Origin: Treponema sp. UBA4873
Lineage (GTDB): Bacteria; Spirochaetota; Spirochaetia; Treponematales; Treponemataceae
Assembly (NCBI GenBank): GCA_002399405.1
Contig: DHDP01000010.1
Coordinates: 11,981-75,980 of the forward strand
Reading direction: 5' to 3'
Length of the DNA: 64,000 nucleotides
In this document: in pieces, positions 32,742 to 41,921 of the stretch
Layout: every line of letters begins with the position of its first letter
How positions within the stretch are numbered: position 1 is the first letter of the stretch
Notes under the pieces: generated by a model
What the model was told of the DNA's origin: nothing
Seen by the model: only the letters and a program-made list of their open reading frames with translations
Databases searched by the model: none
Made by a program: the position numbers and the translations under genes

Positions 32742-33728
32742 ATGGAAATTGTGCACACGCCGGTTTTGCTGCAGGAATGTCTGACTATGCTCAGCCCTGC
32801 CGGAGAACCGTTCGAACATCGGGCTGTTATGTGCGATTCGACGCTCGGCGAGGGCGGCCATACTTCCGCGTTTCTCTCGAAATTCCCTGAACTTACCGTG
32901 ATCGGCATCGACGCCGATGCAGCCATACAGCAGCGTGCAAAAGAACGTCTTGCGCCGTTCGGAAAGCGCATTCATTTTTACAACGGCTGGTTCAACGATT
33001 TTTATGAATCGTATCCGGCTGATATGCCGAAACCTGACATCATCCTGTTCGATCTCGGAATTTCGGTGTATCACTACGAGCGTTCCGGAAGGGGATTCTC
33101 GTTCAGGCACGACGAGCCGCTCGACATGCGGCTTGATTCGTCGGCAGGTGAGAGTGCGGCCGACATTGTGAACGGCACGCGGGAAGAAGAACTGGCGAAT
33201 CTTATTTATCTTTACGGCGAGGAAAAGCTCAGCCGGAGAATAGCGAAGGCTATAGCGGAAGCTCGTAAAGGCGGACGTATCAATTCGTCGAAGGCGCTTG
33301 CCGATATAATATATGATGCAGTGCCGGCTTATTATAAGCATGGGGCGATTCATCCTGCAACGCGTACGTTCCAGGCGCTCAGAATTGCTGTGAACAGCGA
33401 ACTGCGTCGTCTTCCGAAAGCCGTTCATTCAGCGTTCAACGACCTGAATGTCGGCGGAAAAATGGGAGTTATCACGTTCCATTCGCTGGAAGACCGCATT
33501 GTGAAGAATTATTTCAGGAATCTGGGCAGGCAGTGCGTATGTCCGCCTGAAGTTGCGCAATGCGTATGCGGCGGAAAGCCGTGTGCGGAAGTTCTTACAC
33601 GTAAACCGATTGAACCGACGGACGAAGAGATAAAAATCAATTCTCCGTCGAGAAGCGCCAAACTGCGCGTCGTGCGCAAGCTGCGCGATGCGACAGAATA
33701 TCATTTGTTTGGAGTAGAGGGGTACTGA
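32742..33728 (+). CDS. rsmH: 16S rRNA m4C1402 methyltransferase RsmH (MraW)
   Basis: SAM-dependent enzyme that N4-methylates C1402 of 16S rRNA; 328 residues. Motifs are 'DSTLGEGGHTSAFL' near residue 28, 'IGIDADAAIQQRA' near residue 53, 'FDLGISVYHYE' near residue 104 and 'GKMGVITFHSLEDRIVKNYF' near residue 240. A cysteine-rich segment ('CVCPPEVAQCVCGGKPC') near 265-281 is the usual MraW Cys cluster. It follows mraZ by 16 bases with a strong GGGGAGGGG ribosome-binding site. Confidence 0.95.
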   Translation: MEIVHTPVLLQECLTMLSPAGEPFEHRAVMCDSTLGEGGHTSAFLSKFPELTVIGIDADAAIQQRAKERLAPFGKRIHFYNGWFNDFYESYPADMPKPDIILFDLGISVYHYERSGRGFSFRHDEPLDMRLDSSAGESAADIVNGTREEELANLIYLYGEEKLSRRIAKAIAEARKGGRINSSKALADIIYDAVPAYYKHGAIHPATRTFQALRIAVNSELRRLPKAVHSAFNDLNVGGKMGVITFHSLEDRIVKNYFRNLGRQCVCPPEVAQCVCGGKPCAEVLTRKPIEPTDEEIKINSPSRSAKLRVVRKLRDATEYHLFGVEGY

Positions 33729-33731
33729 GGT

Positions 33732-34034
33732 ATGAAAAAGAAACAGAGACACGTGAGTGAAATTATTATTGTCTGCCTCATTGCGGCGGCGGTTCCCGCG
33801 CTTCTTATTCTTGACGGTATTCAGGCCCGCAGATATGAGAATCTTTCGGATGAAGTGAGCGGACTTGAGAAAAAACAGGAAGAGCTTGTCGAGGACAATA
33901 AAAAGCTTGTTACGGATATAAGTCTGCTCTCAAGCACCGACCGTATAGAGAAAATCGCGGAGAATGATCTTGGAATGCATAAGGCGGAAACCGACGACAT
34001 TGTCCGCGTTGAGATGAAGGGTGCAAAGAAATGA
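33732..34034 (+). CDS. ftsL: Cell division protein FtsL
   Basis: A 100-residue single-pass membrane protein: a short basic cytosolic end, one membrane helix ('IIIVCLIAAAVPALLILDG') at residues 11-29 and a periplasmic coiled coil ('EVSGLEKKQEELVEDNKKLV') ending with the FtsL-like 'IEKIAENDLGMHKAETDDIV'. FtsL, with FtsQ and FtsB, activates the FtsW-FtsI synthase. The position between rsmH and murF is classical for ftsL, but ftsI, which normally follows, is absent here. The stop overlaps the murF start (ATGA). Confidence 0.85.
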   Translation: MKKKQRHVSEIIIVCLIAAAVPALLILDGIQARRYENLSDEVSGLEKKQEELVEDNKKLVTDISLLSSTDRIEKIAENDLGMHKAETDDIVRVEMKGAKK

Positions 34035-35491
34035 ACAGTCTGCTTGATTACGACGAACTGCTGAATGCGGTGAGCGGCAAATCTGTCGGCCTTGCATTCA
34101 GTGAAAAAAAATTTTATTTCACTTCCGTGGTTACGGACAGCCGCAGCGTCGTCGGGGGCAGTCTGTTTGTGCCGCTTATCGGGCAGAATCAGGACGGACA
34201 CAAGTATATTCCGCAGGCGATTGAAAAAGGCGCAACCGCCGTTTTCGTCGCGTCGGATGAGTATGAGGCCGATTCGCGGAAGTACATGGAGCTTGCAGGC
34301 GGGCATCCTCAGATACTTTTTGTCGTCGTGTCGGACACGCTTCACGCGCTCCAGGATGCGGCGGCCGCATATGTCGCTAAATTTCCGAAACTTCTGAAAA
34401 TCGGCATCACCGGTTCGAGCGGGAAAACGACGACAAAGGAAATGACTGTTGCCGTCCTGAAACAGAAATACAACGTCGTATATAATGAAGGGAATCTCAA
34501 CTCGGAGACGGGGCTTCCTCTTTCCGTTTTCAAAATTCGGAAGGACGACGAGATCGGCGTTTTTGAGATGGGAATGAACCGTGTCGACGAAATCGGCGAA
34601 ATTGCCGCCGTTTTGAAGCCGCAGTACGCACTTGTTACGAACATAGGAACGGCGCACATCGGCATTCTCGGAAGCAGGAAAAATATTGCGGAGGAAAAGC
34701 GCAAAATATTCGGCTATATCCCGGAAGACGGTGCTGCATTTATTCCTGCCGCAGATGATTTTGCCGCATTCCTTTCCGAAGGGATCAAAGGCAGTATTAT
34801 TAATTACGGCAGGGACGTTCCGCCGTCGGAAAGCGGCGTGACATTCGTTTCGGACGACGGAATCAGCGGAACGACGTTTAAAACGGGCGGCGAGGATGTT
34901 CATCTGAAGCTGCCCGGAATATACAATTATCAGAACGCGCTCGGCGCGATCGCGGTCGGCAGATATTTCGGCGTAAGCGATGAACTTATTAAAAATGCGC
35001 TCGAGTCGTTCATGCCGATTGCCGGCCGTACTGAAACGGAATCGTTCGAACTCCGCGGAGGTACGCGCGTTACGCTCGTGAAGGACTGCTATAACGCTAA
35101 TCCCGATTCGATGGCGAAGGTTCTGGCATTCTGCGGCTCTGTAAAAAAGGTATGCCACCGCATATACGTTCTCGGCGACATGCTCGAACTCGGAAAAGAA
35201 TCCGCGGAGGAACATGCAAAAGTCGGGGCGGAGGCCGTTACGGCGTCTCCCGATCAGATTATATTTATCGGTAATGAAATGAAATACGCGGCTGCCGCTG
35301 CAAAAAGCGCCGGATTTACAAACGCGCTGTACATTCCCGACGCGGACGACAACGCCGTTGAACTTGCCGCTCAGTTTCTTATCGACTGTGTGGAACCCGG
35401 GGATTTGCTGCTGCTTAAGGCTTCCCGCGGCATTCAGCTTGAACGCATTATTCCGCTTATCGGCATTTCGGAGGGAAACAGCAATGGATGA
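34031..35491 (+). CDS. murF: UDP-MurNAc-tripeptide--D-alanyl-D-alanine ligase
   Basis: Cytosolic ATP-dependent Mur ligase adding D-Ala-D-Ala to the peptidoglycan precursor, 486 residues. It has the MurF N-domain ('VVTDSRSVVGGSLFVPLIGQ'), the ATP-binding 'GITGSSGKTTTKEM' near residue 125, 'NEGNLNSETGLPLSV' near residue 153 and 'VKDCYNANPDSM' near residue 355. Overlaps ftsL by four bases and ftsW by eight. murE, mraY, murD, murG and murC are missing from this cluster and must be encoded elsewhere. Confidence 0.95.
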   Translation: MNSLLDYDELLNAVSGKSVGLAFSEKKFYFTSVVTDSRSVVGGSLFVPLIGQNQDGHKYIPQAIEKGATAVFVASDEYEADSRKYMELAGGHPQILFVVVSDTLHALQDAAAAYVAKFPKLLKIGITGSSGKTTTKEMTVAVLKQKYNVVYNEGNLNSETGLPLSVFKIRKDDEIGVFEMGMNRVDEIGEIAAVLKPQYALVTNIGTAHIGILGSRKNIAEEKRKIFGYIPEDGAAFIPAADDFAAFLSEGIKGSIINYGRDVPPSESGVTFVSDDGISGTTFKTGGEDVHLKLPGIYNYQNALGAIAVGRYFGVSDELIKNALESFMPIAGRTETESFELRGGTRVTLVKDCYNANPDSMAKVLAFCGSVKKVCHRIYVLGDMLELGKESAEEHAKVGAEAVTASPDQIIFIGNEMKYAAAAAKSAGFTNALYIPDADDNAVELAAQFLIDCVEPGDLLLLKASRGIQLERIIPLIGISEGNSNG

Positions 35492-36698
35492 TTACCGTTT
35501 TCTCGCCGACAGACCCGTGGAGGAGTATCACAAAAGCGATATAGGTTTTCTTGCCTGTGTCATATTATTATGCGGGCTCGGACTGTTTGCGCTTTTTTTC
35601 TGCTCGCAGAATCTGGCTCAGCGTATGTTCGGTAACCCCTTTTATTTTGTTAAACGTCAGCTTATCTGCATCGCGATCGGTCTCGGGGGATTTTTCCTGT
35701 TTGCGTCATTGCGCATGAGTGTAATCCGCAAAATGCTGCCGTTCATCGTAATCGGAGCATTTATTCTCTGTCTGCTTACGTTTGTCCCCGGTATTTCCAT
35801 CGAACGCAACGGTGCGCGGCGCTGGCTCAGAATGCCGTTCTCTTTTACGCTGCAGCCGTCTGAATTTGTTAAATTTGCAGTCGTTTTGTTTCTGGCCAAT
35901 CTGTTCGATAAACTGGAGCGGGTTGCCGATCCGGGGGAAAAATCAGTTCTGCCCTCCGTAATCGGACTGTCGCTGTTTTCCTTTCTGGTTTTTCTGCAGA
36001 AGGATTTTTCGACATGTGTTTTTATTTTTGCAGTTGGTCTGGTTATGTTCTTTGAGTCCGGTGCAAAACTTACGTGGTTTCCTCCGGCCCTTCTGCTTAT
36101 TATTCCGTTGTGCATTCTCATGGTAATGCAGGAACCGTACCGCATAGAACGTATTATCGCATTTCTTCGGCCGGAAGACGGCATGCATACATACAACTAC
36201 CAGAGCATTGCCGCAAAGCGGGCGATAAGTTCCGGCGGATTCTGGGGCTCGGGAATAGGTTCAGGACTTGTATGGATTAACAGTATTCCCGAAGTTCAGG
36301 CCGATTATATTTTTGCCGGCTGGACGGAAGCGATGGGATTGTTCGGAGTCATCGTGTATTTTGTTCTGCTCGGCATGTTTGCGTGGCGCGGCTGCCGCTC
36401 GTCTTTTTACTGCACGGACAGGTTCGCGGCGTTCGCTTCGTTCGGCTGCGTCACGATGATTGTTATGCAGTCGCTTATGAACAGCGCTGTCGTCTGCGGT
36501 GCACTTCCCGCAACGGGAATCCCGCTGCCGTTTTTTTCGCTCGGCGGTTCTTCAATCATAGTGACGCTCATGATGTGCGGTTTTGTCGTAAATGCCTCCC
36601 GCTGCAACACAAATGAGGGAGAGGATGATTTTGTTAATACTACGAACAGTGACGGATTTGAGGTACGTTCTGTAAATGGAGTGAAAGTTTATGAGTGA
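35484..36698 (+). CDS. ftsW: Lipid II polymerase FtsW (SEDS family)
   Basis: Integral membrane peptidoglycan polymerase of the division septum, 404 residues, about ten membrane segments. SEDS motifs include 'GARRWLRMPFSFTLQPSEFV' near residue 112, 'FLQKDFSTC' near residue 168, 'EVQADYIFAGWTEAMGLFG' near residue 272 with the catalytic Asp, and 'PLPFFSLGGSSIIVTLMMCG' near residue 346. The ATG at 35484 overlaps the murF end and has a GGAGGG ribosome-binding site; longer frames lie within murF. The partner transpeptidase FtsI is not in the window. Confidence 0.93.
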   Translation: MDDYRFLADRPVEEYHKSDIGFLACVILLCGLGLFALFFCSQNLAQRMFGNPFYFVKRQLICIAIGLGGFFLFASLRMSVIRKMLPFIVIGAFILCLLTFVPGISIERNGARRWLRMPFSFTLQPSEFVKFAVVLFLANLFDKLERVADPGEKSVLPSVIGLSLFSFLVFLQKDFSTCVFIFAVGLVMFFESGAKLTWFPPALLLIIPLCILMVMQEPYRIERIIAFLRPEDGMHTYNYQSIAAKRAISSGGFWGSGIGSGLVWINSIPEVQADYIFAGWTEAMGLFGVIVYFVLLGMFAWRGCRSSFYCTDRFAAFASFGCVTMIVMQSLMNSAVVCGALPATGIPLPFFSLGGSSIIVTLMMCGFVVNASRCNTNEGEDDFVNTTNSDGFEVRSVNGVKVYE

Positions 36699-37497
36699 TA
36701 TAAGCATGACAGGATTCGATGTCCCGAAGAAAAAAACAGCATCTTCCGACAGGAAGACAAAAATAATATTTATCGTGTTTCTCGTTCTCTGTACTGCGTT
36801 TCTTCTCGAGATAGTCATATATAAATTCGTACTGCCGAGCATGGGAAAACCCCGGATTACGTACAGCGGTGAAAACAGGATTTCCGTCGAAGAACTGTCG
36901 GAACTGCTGGCTCCCATGAAAAACCTCAACTGGTTTTCGTTCAGTCCCGAAGAAGCCGTTTCCATTCTGTCTTCGGCGCCGGCGATTGATTCTGTCACTG
37001 TGTCGAAACATTTTCCTGACAAAGTGACTGTTTCCATCGTGGAACGGGAACCTGTTGCGATGACGTTCATACTGGTCGACGGCAGGAGTGTTCCCGTTCA
37101 GATAGATAAGAACGGTGTTCTTTTTGCCGGAGCCGAACAGGAACAGCAGGACGGTTCCGTACCGATTGTCTCGGGACTTCCTGTCGAGCATCTTTCGGCG
37201 GGAATGCGTATTCCCGCAAAATACCGCGTATTGATTGACCAGATCGCTCATATCCAGTCATTGCCTCAGAAATATTTCGCCGCCGTTTCGGAAATCTGTG
37301 TAGTCCCGAAGGAGTACGGCAACTATGAGCTCATGCTTATTCCCGCGAAATCGCGGACGCGCGTGCTCACAGACCGTGCATTGAATGAAGATGCGTTACA
37401 GTATATGATGGTAGTACTCGACGTCGTCAATTCGATTGAGCCGAATGTTTCTGAAATAGATCTTCGTTACGGTTCCGTTTCATACAGAACGCGTTGA
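36691..37497 (+). CDS. ftsQ: Cell division protein FtsQ/DivIB
   Basis: Bitopic membrane protein of the divisome, 268 residues. A short cytosolic end is followed by one membrane helix ('IIFIVFLVLCTAFLLEIVIY') near residues 25-44 and a periplasmic part with a POTRA domain ('NRISVEELSELLAPMKNLNW') and the FtsQ domain ('SVTVSKHFPDKVTVSIVERE'). It recruits FtsL/FtsB and the septal synthase. The ATG overlaps the ftsW end by eight bases. Confidence 0.88.
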   Translation: MSDISMTGFDVPKKKTASSDRKTKIIFIVFLVLCTAFLLEIVIYKFVLPSMGKPRITYSGENRISVEELSELLAPMKNLNWFSFSPEEAVSILSSAPAIDSVTVSKHFPDKVTVSIVEREPVAMTFILVDGRSVPVQIDKNGVLFAGAEQEQQDGSVPIVSGLPVEHLSAGMRIPAKYRVLIDQIAHIQSLPQKYFAAVSEICVVPKEYGNYELMLIPAKSRTRVLTDRALNEDALQYMMVVLDVVNSIEPNVSEIDLRYGSVSYRTR

Positions 37498-37515
37498 TTA
37501 AGGAATGCTGAAGAT

Positions 37516-38757
37516 ATGGTTGTTGGTCTTGATATAGGTACAAGTTTTATCCGAGTCGCAATCGGTGAACACCGGGATGACGGAAGTATGGAAATAACCG
37601 GCATCGCAGGGCGGAAATCGGCAGGCCTCCGCAACGGTGTCATCGTCAATATAGAAGACGCGATGACCGCAATAAAAGAGACGATTGAAGCTGCAGAACA
37701 GAATGCTGGAGCGGAGGTTCTGTCGTGTGCGACAGGTATAGGCGGGACTCAGATAGAAGGAATGAATCAGAAGGGGAGCACGCCCGTGACTCCTCCCGGA
37801 AAACAGCCGCGCGAAATTACACGGCAGGACATTCAGCGGGCGATAGACAATGCGAAAGCCGTTCTTATTCCGATGGACAGGGAGCTGCTTCACGTCGTTG
37901 CGCAGAATTTCACGGTCGACGGCGTTACGGGAATCAAAGATCCGGTGAACATGATGTGCGCGCGGCTTGAGGCGGACGTTCACATCATAACCGCATCTAA
38001 GACGACGATTCAGAACGTGCGCACGTGCGTTAACCGCGCGGGATACAATCTCGACGGCGTAATGCTGAAAACACTCGCCGCGACGCAGGCCGTCGTGCAC
38101 GAGGATGAAATGGAACTGGGTTCCATACTTATTGACATGGGGGCCGGCACGACGGACGTGCTCGTGCTGCTCGGAGGTGCACCCGTATGTACGGTGTCAA
38201 TTCCCGTCGGCGGCAACCTCGTTTCGAACGATATTGCGATTGTAAAGGGAATTCCGGTTTCCGCTGCGGAAAAAATAAAGATTGAGTCGGGATGCTGCTG
38301 GCTTCAGGGAATCGGAGACGACCAGGAAGTTATTATTCCGGGTGTCGGAGGAAGGGCACCGGAGCTTACGACGCAGACGGAACTGTGCCGGATAATAGAG
38401 CCTCGCGTCGAAGAAATATTTTCGATGGTGCGCAGCGCCGTTATTAATAATTCGAACATCACGCAGCTGTCCGGCAACATTATCCTTACGGGAGGAGGGG
38501 CGCAGATGGAGGGTGTAGTTGAACTTGCCCAGAACGTGTTCGGTACGACTTCCGTGCGCCTCGGAATTCCTGAAAAACTCGGCGGGCCGGAAAGCGAGTA
38601 CCGCAAACCTGAATATGCGACTGTCATCGGGCTTGTGCTTGGAAATAGGGATACAGCTCAGGAAAGAAACGGTCGTAAAAATAGAAAACTCTTTTCTTCG
38701 GATGAGAGCGGAAAGAAAGAAAGCTTCTTAACGAAGCTGAAAAAGTCATTTTTCTAA
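37516..38757 (+). CDS. ftsA: Cell division protein FtsA
   Basis: Actin-like protein that tethers FtsZ to the membrane, 413 residues. Phosphate-binding loops 'GLDIGTSFIRVAIGE' at residues 3-17, 'ILIDMGAGTTDVLVL' near residue 204 and 'IILTGGGAQMEGV' near residue 324 are intact, as is the SHS2 (1C) domain region. The C-terminal basic stretch ('SGKKESFLTKLKKSFF') matches the amphipathic membrane-targeting helix of FtsA. It is 18 bases after ftsQ and 26 bases before ftsZ. Confidence 0.95.
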   Translation: MVVGLDIGTSFIRVAIGEHRDDGSMEITGIAGRKSAGLRNGVIVNIEDAMTAIKETIEAAEQNAGAEVLSCATGIGGTQIEGMNQKGSTPVTPPGKQPREITRQDIQRAIDNAKAVLIPMDRELLHVVAQNFTVDGVTGIKDPVNMMCARLEADVHIITASKTTIQNVRTCVNRAGYNLDGVMLKTLAATQAVVHEDEMELGSILIDMGAGTTDVLVLLGGAPVCTVSIPVGGNLVSNDIAIVKGIPVSAAEKIKIESGCCWLQGIGDDQEVIIPGVGGRAPELTTQTELCRIIEPRVEEIFSMVRSAVINNSNITQLSGNIILTGGGAQMEGVVELAQNVFGTTSVRLGIPEKLGGPESEYRKPEYATVIGLVLGNRDTAQERNGRKNRKLFSSDESGKKESFLTKLKKSFF

Positions 38758-38783
38758 CAAGGAAAACGGGTCGGGAGGAAAGA

Positions 38784-40157
38784 ATGATGGATTTTTCAGT
38801 GGTGAACGACAACGGAACTGCGCTTGATACGGCGAGTCCGACAGTCATCAAAGTTATCGGATGCGGCGGCGGCGGTTCAAACGCCGTGAACCGCATGATT
38901 GATGCGAATATTGCGAATATTGAGTTTATAGTGCTCAACACAGATCTGCAGGCGCTTAATCTGTCCCATGCAGAAAAACGGATTGCTATCGGGCAGAAAG
39001 TTACAAAGGGCCTCGGAGCCGGAGGAAAGCCTGCGGTCGGAGAAGAGGCTGCCGAGGAAGACAAGGAAGTAATCACGAATCTGCTGAAAGGCACCGATAT
39101 GGTGTTCATTACCGCCGGTATGGGAGGCGGTACCGGCACCGGTTCTGCACCTGTCGTGGCGCGCATTGCACGCGAACTCGGCGTGCTCACGGTCGGCGTT
39201 GTTACGACGCCGTTCGAATTTGAAGGTCCCGTCAGGATGAGGCAGGCGCGCGAGGGAATAAAGAAACTGCACGAAAACGTCGATTCGCTTATCGTTATTC
39301 CCAATCAGCAGCTCCTAAAAGTTGTGGATAAAAACATGCCGATCCGTCAGGCGTTCCTTGTGGCGGACGACGTGCTGAGGCAGGGTGTCGAAGGCATTTC
39401 AAACATCATCACGAAACCGGGCGACGTGAACATAGATTTTGCGGATGTGCGCAACGCAATGCTCGGACAGGGAGATGCCATCCTCGGCGTCGGAATCGGA
39501 GACGGCGAGAACCGCGCCGTGGACGCTGCGACAAAAGCTATCAAAAATCCTATGCTCGAGGACACGAATATCGACGGTGCGAAAAACGTACTCGTAAACG
39601 TGTGCTCGGGAGAGAATATTTCAGCGCAGGAAGTGGCCGAAATCATGAAGGTCGTCACCGTTTCCGCCGATGAAAACGTAAATATCCTCTGGGGGCAGGT
39701 CGTTGATCCGTCGCTCGACAATAAAGTGAACGTCACTGTCATTGCGACGGGATTTCACGACAGACGGGACGATATTATTGAGGATACGGCTGATTCCGTG
39801 CAGGAGCCCGTGAGAGACAATTCGTTCGTAAGCAGCGACGAATTCTCCAGCATTCTCAACGGCCGCGGTGCGGAGACTGTAAAAAGTTCGTCTGCCGGGC
39901 ACATACCCGGTCTTTTCGACAACGAGAACGCGCCTGCTGCAAAAGAGCCGGAGAAAGTCCCCGTCGGAGTCGGCGCGGCATCGTCTGCCGCCGCAGGTTC
40001 GCTTGGGAAGGCTATCTCGATGTCCGCTCCGCACCATACACAGTCGGGACTGAAACCTCCTGCAGGCTTTACCGCACGCAACGATCTTTCACAGCCTGCA
40101 TGCTGGCGCGGCCAGAACCAGAACGAACTTTCGCGCACGATTAATCTGCAGGACTGA
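38784..40157 (+). CDS. ftsZ: Cell division protein FtsZ
   Basis: Tubulin-like GTPase forming the division ring, 457 residues. GTP-binding motifs: 'IGCGGGGSNAVNRMID' near residue 23, the tubulin signature 'GGGTGTGSAPVVA' near residue 115 and 'GDVNIDFADVRN' with the T7 loop near residue 214. A long Ala/Pro/Ser-rich linker (about residues 335-430) leads to a C-terminal end 'NDLSQPACWRGQ', which keeps Pro-Ala and a final Arg like the canonical DIPAFLRR tail but is otherwise different. GGAGG precedes the ATG; a second ATG follows immediately. Last gene of the division run; xerD follows 12 bases later. Confidence 0.96.
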   Translation: MMDFSVVNDNGTALDTASPTVIKVIGCGGGGSNAVNRMIDANIANIEFIVLNTDLQALNLSHAEKRIAIGQKVTKGLGAGGKPAVGEEAAEEDKEVITNLLKGTDMVFITAGMGGGTGTGSAPVVARIARELGVLTVGVVTTPFEFEGPVRMRQAREGIKKLHENVDSLIVIPNQQLLKVVDKNMPIRQAFLVADDVLRQGVEGISNIITKPGDVNIDFADVRNAMLGQGDAILGVGIGDGENRAVDAATKAIKNPMLEDTNIDGAKNVLVNVCSGENISAQEVAEIMKVVTVSADENVNILWGQVVDPSLDNKVNVTVIATGFHDRRDDIIEDTADSVQEPVRDNSFVSSDEFSSILNGRGAETVKSSSAGHIPGLFDNENAPAAKEPEKVPVGVGAASSAAAGSLGKAISMSAPHHTQSGLKPPAGFTARNDLSQPACWRGQNQNELSRTINLQD

Positions 40158-40169
40158 TTCCGCTGCCGT

Positions 40170-41093
40170 ATGGCTGAAAAATTATCGATACCGGTCATAC
40201 TCTCCCGGTTTTACACCGATCTTCTGCTTGTCGAACGGCGCGCCCGGAAGACTGCGGAAACATATCGTCTTTCGGTGAACGAATTTCTTGACTGGTGTGT
40301 CGAAAAGCGGATAAAACTGAGCAGTGTAAACGTACAGACACTTCTGTATTACATTGTGTGGCGGAAGACGGAAGGATGCACTGAACTTACGCTTGCAAAG
40401 GATATTTCCGCCCTGCGCTCGTTCGGTTCCTACCTTGAACGGCAGGGACTGTGGAGCGAAAATTATGCGCTTATGCTCGACCGCCCTAAAGCCGCGCGCC
40501 CGCTTCCGCGCGTTCTTACCGTAAATCAGGTTGAAAAGCTGCTTTCCGTCATAGATACTTCCGACCCGCTTGGAATCAGGGATGCGGCGCTTTTTGAACT
40601 GATTTATTCGTGCGGACTGCGCATAAGCGAGGCGTCGGGACTTCTTGTACAGAACGTGCATTTGAACGAACAGCTCATTCTCGTGCGCGGTAAAGGCGAC
40701 AAGGAGCGCATCGTGCCGTTCGGCGTGCAGGCGAAGGAAAAACTTACGGCATATCTCGACGACGCGCGCCCCGCTCTTGTGGGAAAAAAAGCTGTGGCTG
40801 AGGTTTTCGTCAATTACAAGGGCGAACCGATGTCGCGGAAGGGTATCTGGAAGCGTTTTCAGGACTACGAATCGTTATCAGGCGTTCACGCAAAAGTTCA
40901 CACGCTGCGCCACTCATTCGCAACGCATCTGCTCTCAGGCGGTGCCGACCTTCGTTCCGTGCAGGAACTTTTAGGACACGCGGATCTTTCCACTACGCAG
41001 ATATATACGCATGTCGACGACGAACAGCTGCGCAGAAATCATGAAAAGTTTTTCCCGGGGCATACTGCTGCATCCGATAAAAATAAGGGTTGA
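40170..41093 (+). CDS. xerD: Tyrosine recombinase, XerD-like
   Basis: A site-specific recombinase of 307 residues. The N-terminal SAM-like DNA-binding domain ('YTDLLLVERRARKTAETYRL') is followed by the catalytic domain with Arg ('SCGLRISEA'), Lys ('GKGDKERIVPFG'), 'HTLRHSFATHLLSGGADL' (His and Arg) and 'LGHADLSTTQIYTHV' (His and nucleophile Tyr). XerC/XerD resolve chromosome dimers at dif during division. A second recombinase (45.2 kb) resembles XerC, so the window carries both partners. It is probably co-transcribed with ftsZ. Confidence 0.9.
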   Translation: MAEKLSIPVILSRFYTDLLLVERRARKTAETYRLSVNEFLDWCVEKRIKLSSVNVQTLLYYIVWRKTEGCTELTLAKDISALRSFGSYLERQGLWSENYALMLDRPKAARPLPRVLTVNQVEKLLSVIDTSDPLGIRDAALFELIYSCGLRISEASGLLVQNVHLNEQLILVRGKGDKERIVPFGVQAKEKLTAYLDDARPALVGKKAVAEVFVNYKGEPMSRKGIWKRFQDYESLSGVHAKVHTLRHSFATHLLSGGADLRSVQELLGHADLSTTQIYTHVDDEQLRRNHEKFFPGHTAASDKNKG

Positions 41094-41192
41094 ATTCTCT
41101 GTCCGCTCCCTATATAGTATATAAATAAACACAGTCAGCGGAAAATGATGTTTGCCGGCCGCAAGCTCCGCTTGACCTTTTATAGGAGTCCT

Positions 41193-41921
41193 ATGAAAAA
41201 ATTGTTCATAATTTTGACTGCTTCTGTTTTCGCTCTTTCCGTGTTTACGTCATGCGGAGTTTCGAACAGGTCGGTTAAGCGTATGCAGCAGATGGAGGAA
41301 GGTGTTTCAAGCCCGACGACGATAGACGAATACAAGGACGCAATCAAAAAATACGAGAAGCGCGTTGCCGATATTGAACTTGCCCAGCAGCAGGTGGGAA
41401 TCTGGTACAAAATTCTCGGTTCCCGCTATCTTGACCAGAAGATGTACGGCGAAGCGCTCAAATGTTACCAGAAAGCGGTTGAATTCTATCCCGACAATCA
41501 GAATCTTTATTACTATGTCGGCTTGTGTGCGGGCTATATGGCTCATTCTGCGCTTGATTACGACGCCGTTGCGAATCCTGAAAAGAAGTTCAACTATCTC
41601 AAGCTTGCCGAGTCGGCATATCTGCGCGCAGTTGCGATCGAACCGAAATATGTGCGCGCGCTGTACGGTCTCGGCGTCCTGTACGTATTCGAGCTGGATG
41701 AAAGCGACAAGGCGATTCCCTATCTGGAAAAGCTTCTGACGATCGACAAGGGGCATACCGACGCGAAATTCGTGCTTGCCAACGCGTATTACCGCGGAGG
41801 ACAGATGCAGAAAGCTGCGGATATGTACGACAGCATTATAAAGACGACGAAGGATCCTGAAAAAATCGCCGCTGCTCAGGAAAATAAAAAACAGGTGCTG
41901 GATTCGTCATATGGGCAATAA
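41193..41921 (+). CDS. TPR-repeat lipoprotein
   Basis: A 242-residue exported lipoprotein: signal 'LTASVFALSVFTSCG' with the lipidated Cys near residue 20, then at least three tetratricopeptide repeats ('YGEALKCYQKAVEFYPDNQN', 'KLAESAYLRAVAIEPKYVRA', 'AIPYLEKLLTIDKGHTDAKF'). TPRs are protein-binding scaffolds. The ATG at 41193 is preceded by TAGGAG; a longer frame from 41145 lacks a signal. Its end overlaps dprA by 11 bases. A similarly placed uncharacterised gene exists between ftsZ and dprA in T. pallidum, so it may belong to the division neighbourhood, but its role is unknown. Confidence 0.85.
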   Translation: MKKLFIILTASVFALSVFTSCGVSNRSVKRMQQMEEGVSSPTTIDEYKDAIKKYEKRVADIELAQQQVGIWYKILGSRYLDQKMYGEALKCYQKAVEFYPDNQNLYYYVGLCAGYMAHSALDYDAVANPEKKFNYLKLAESAYLRAVAIEPKYVRALYGLGVLYVFELDESDKAIPYLEKLLTIDKGHTDAKFVLANAYYRGGQMQKAADMYDSIIKTTKDPEKIAAAQENKKQVLDSSYGQ

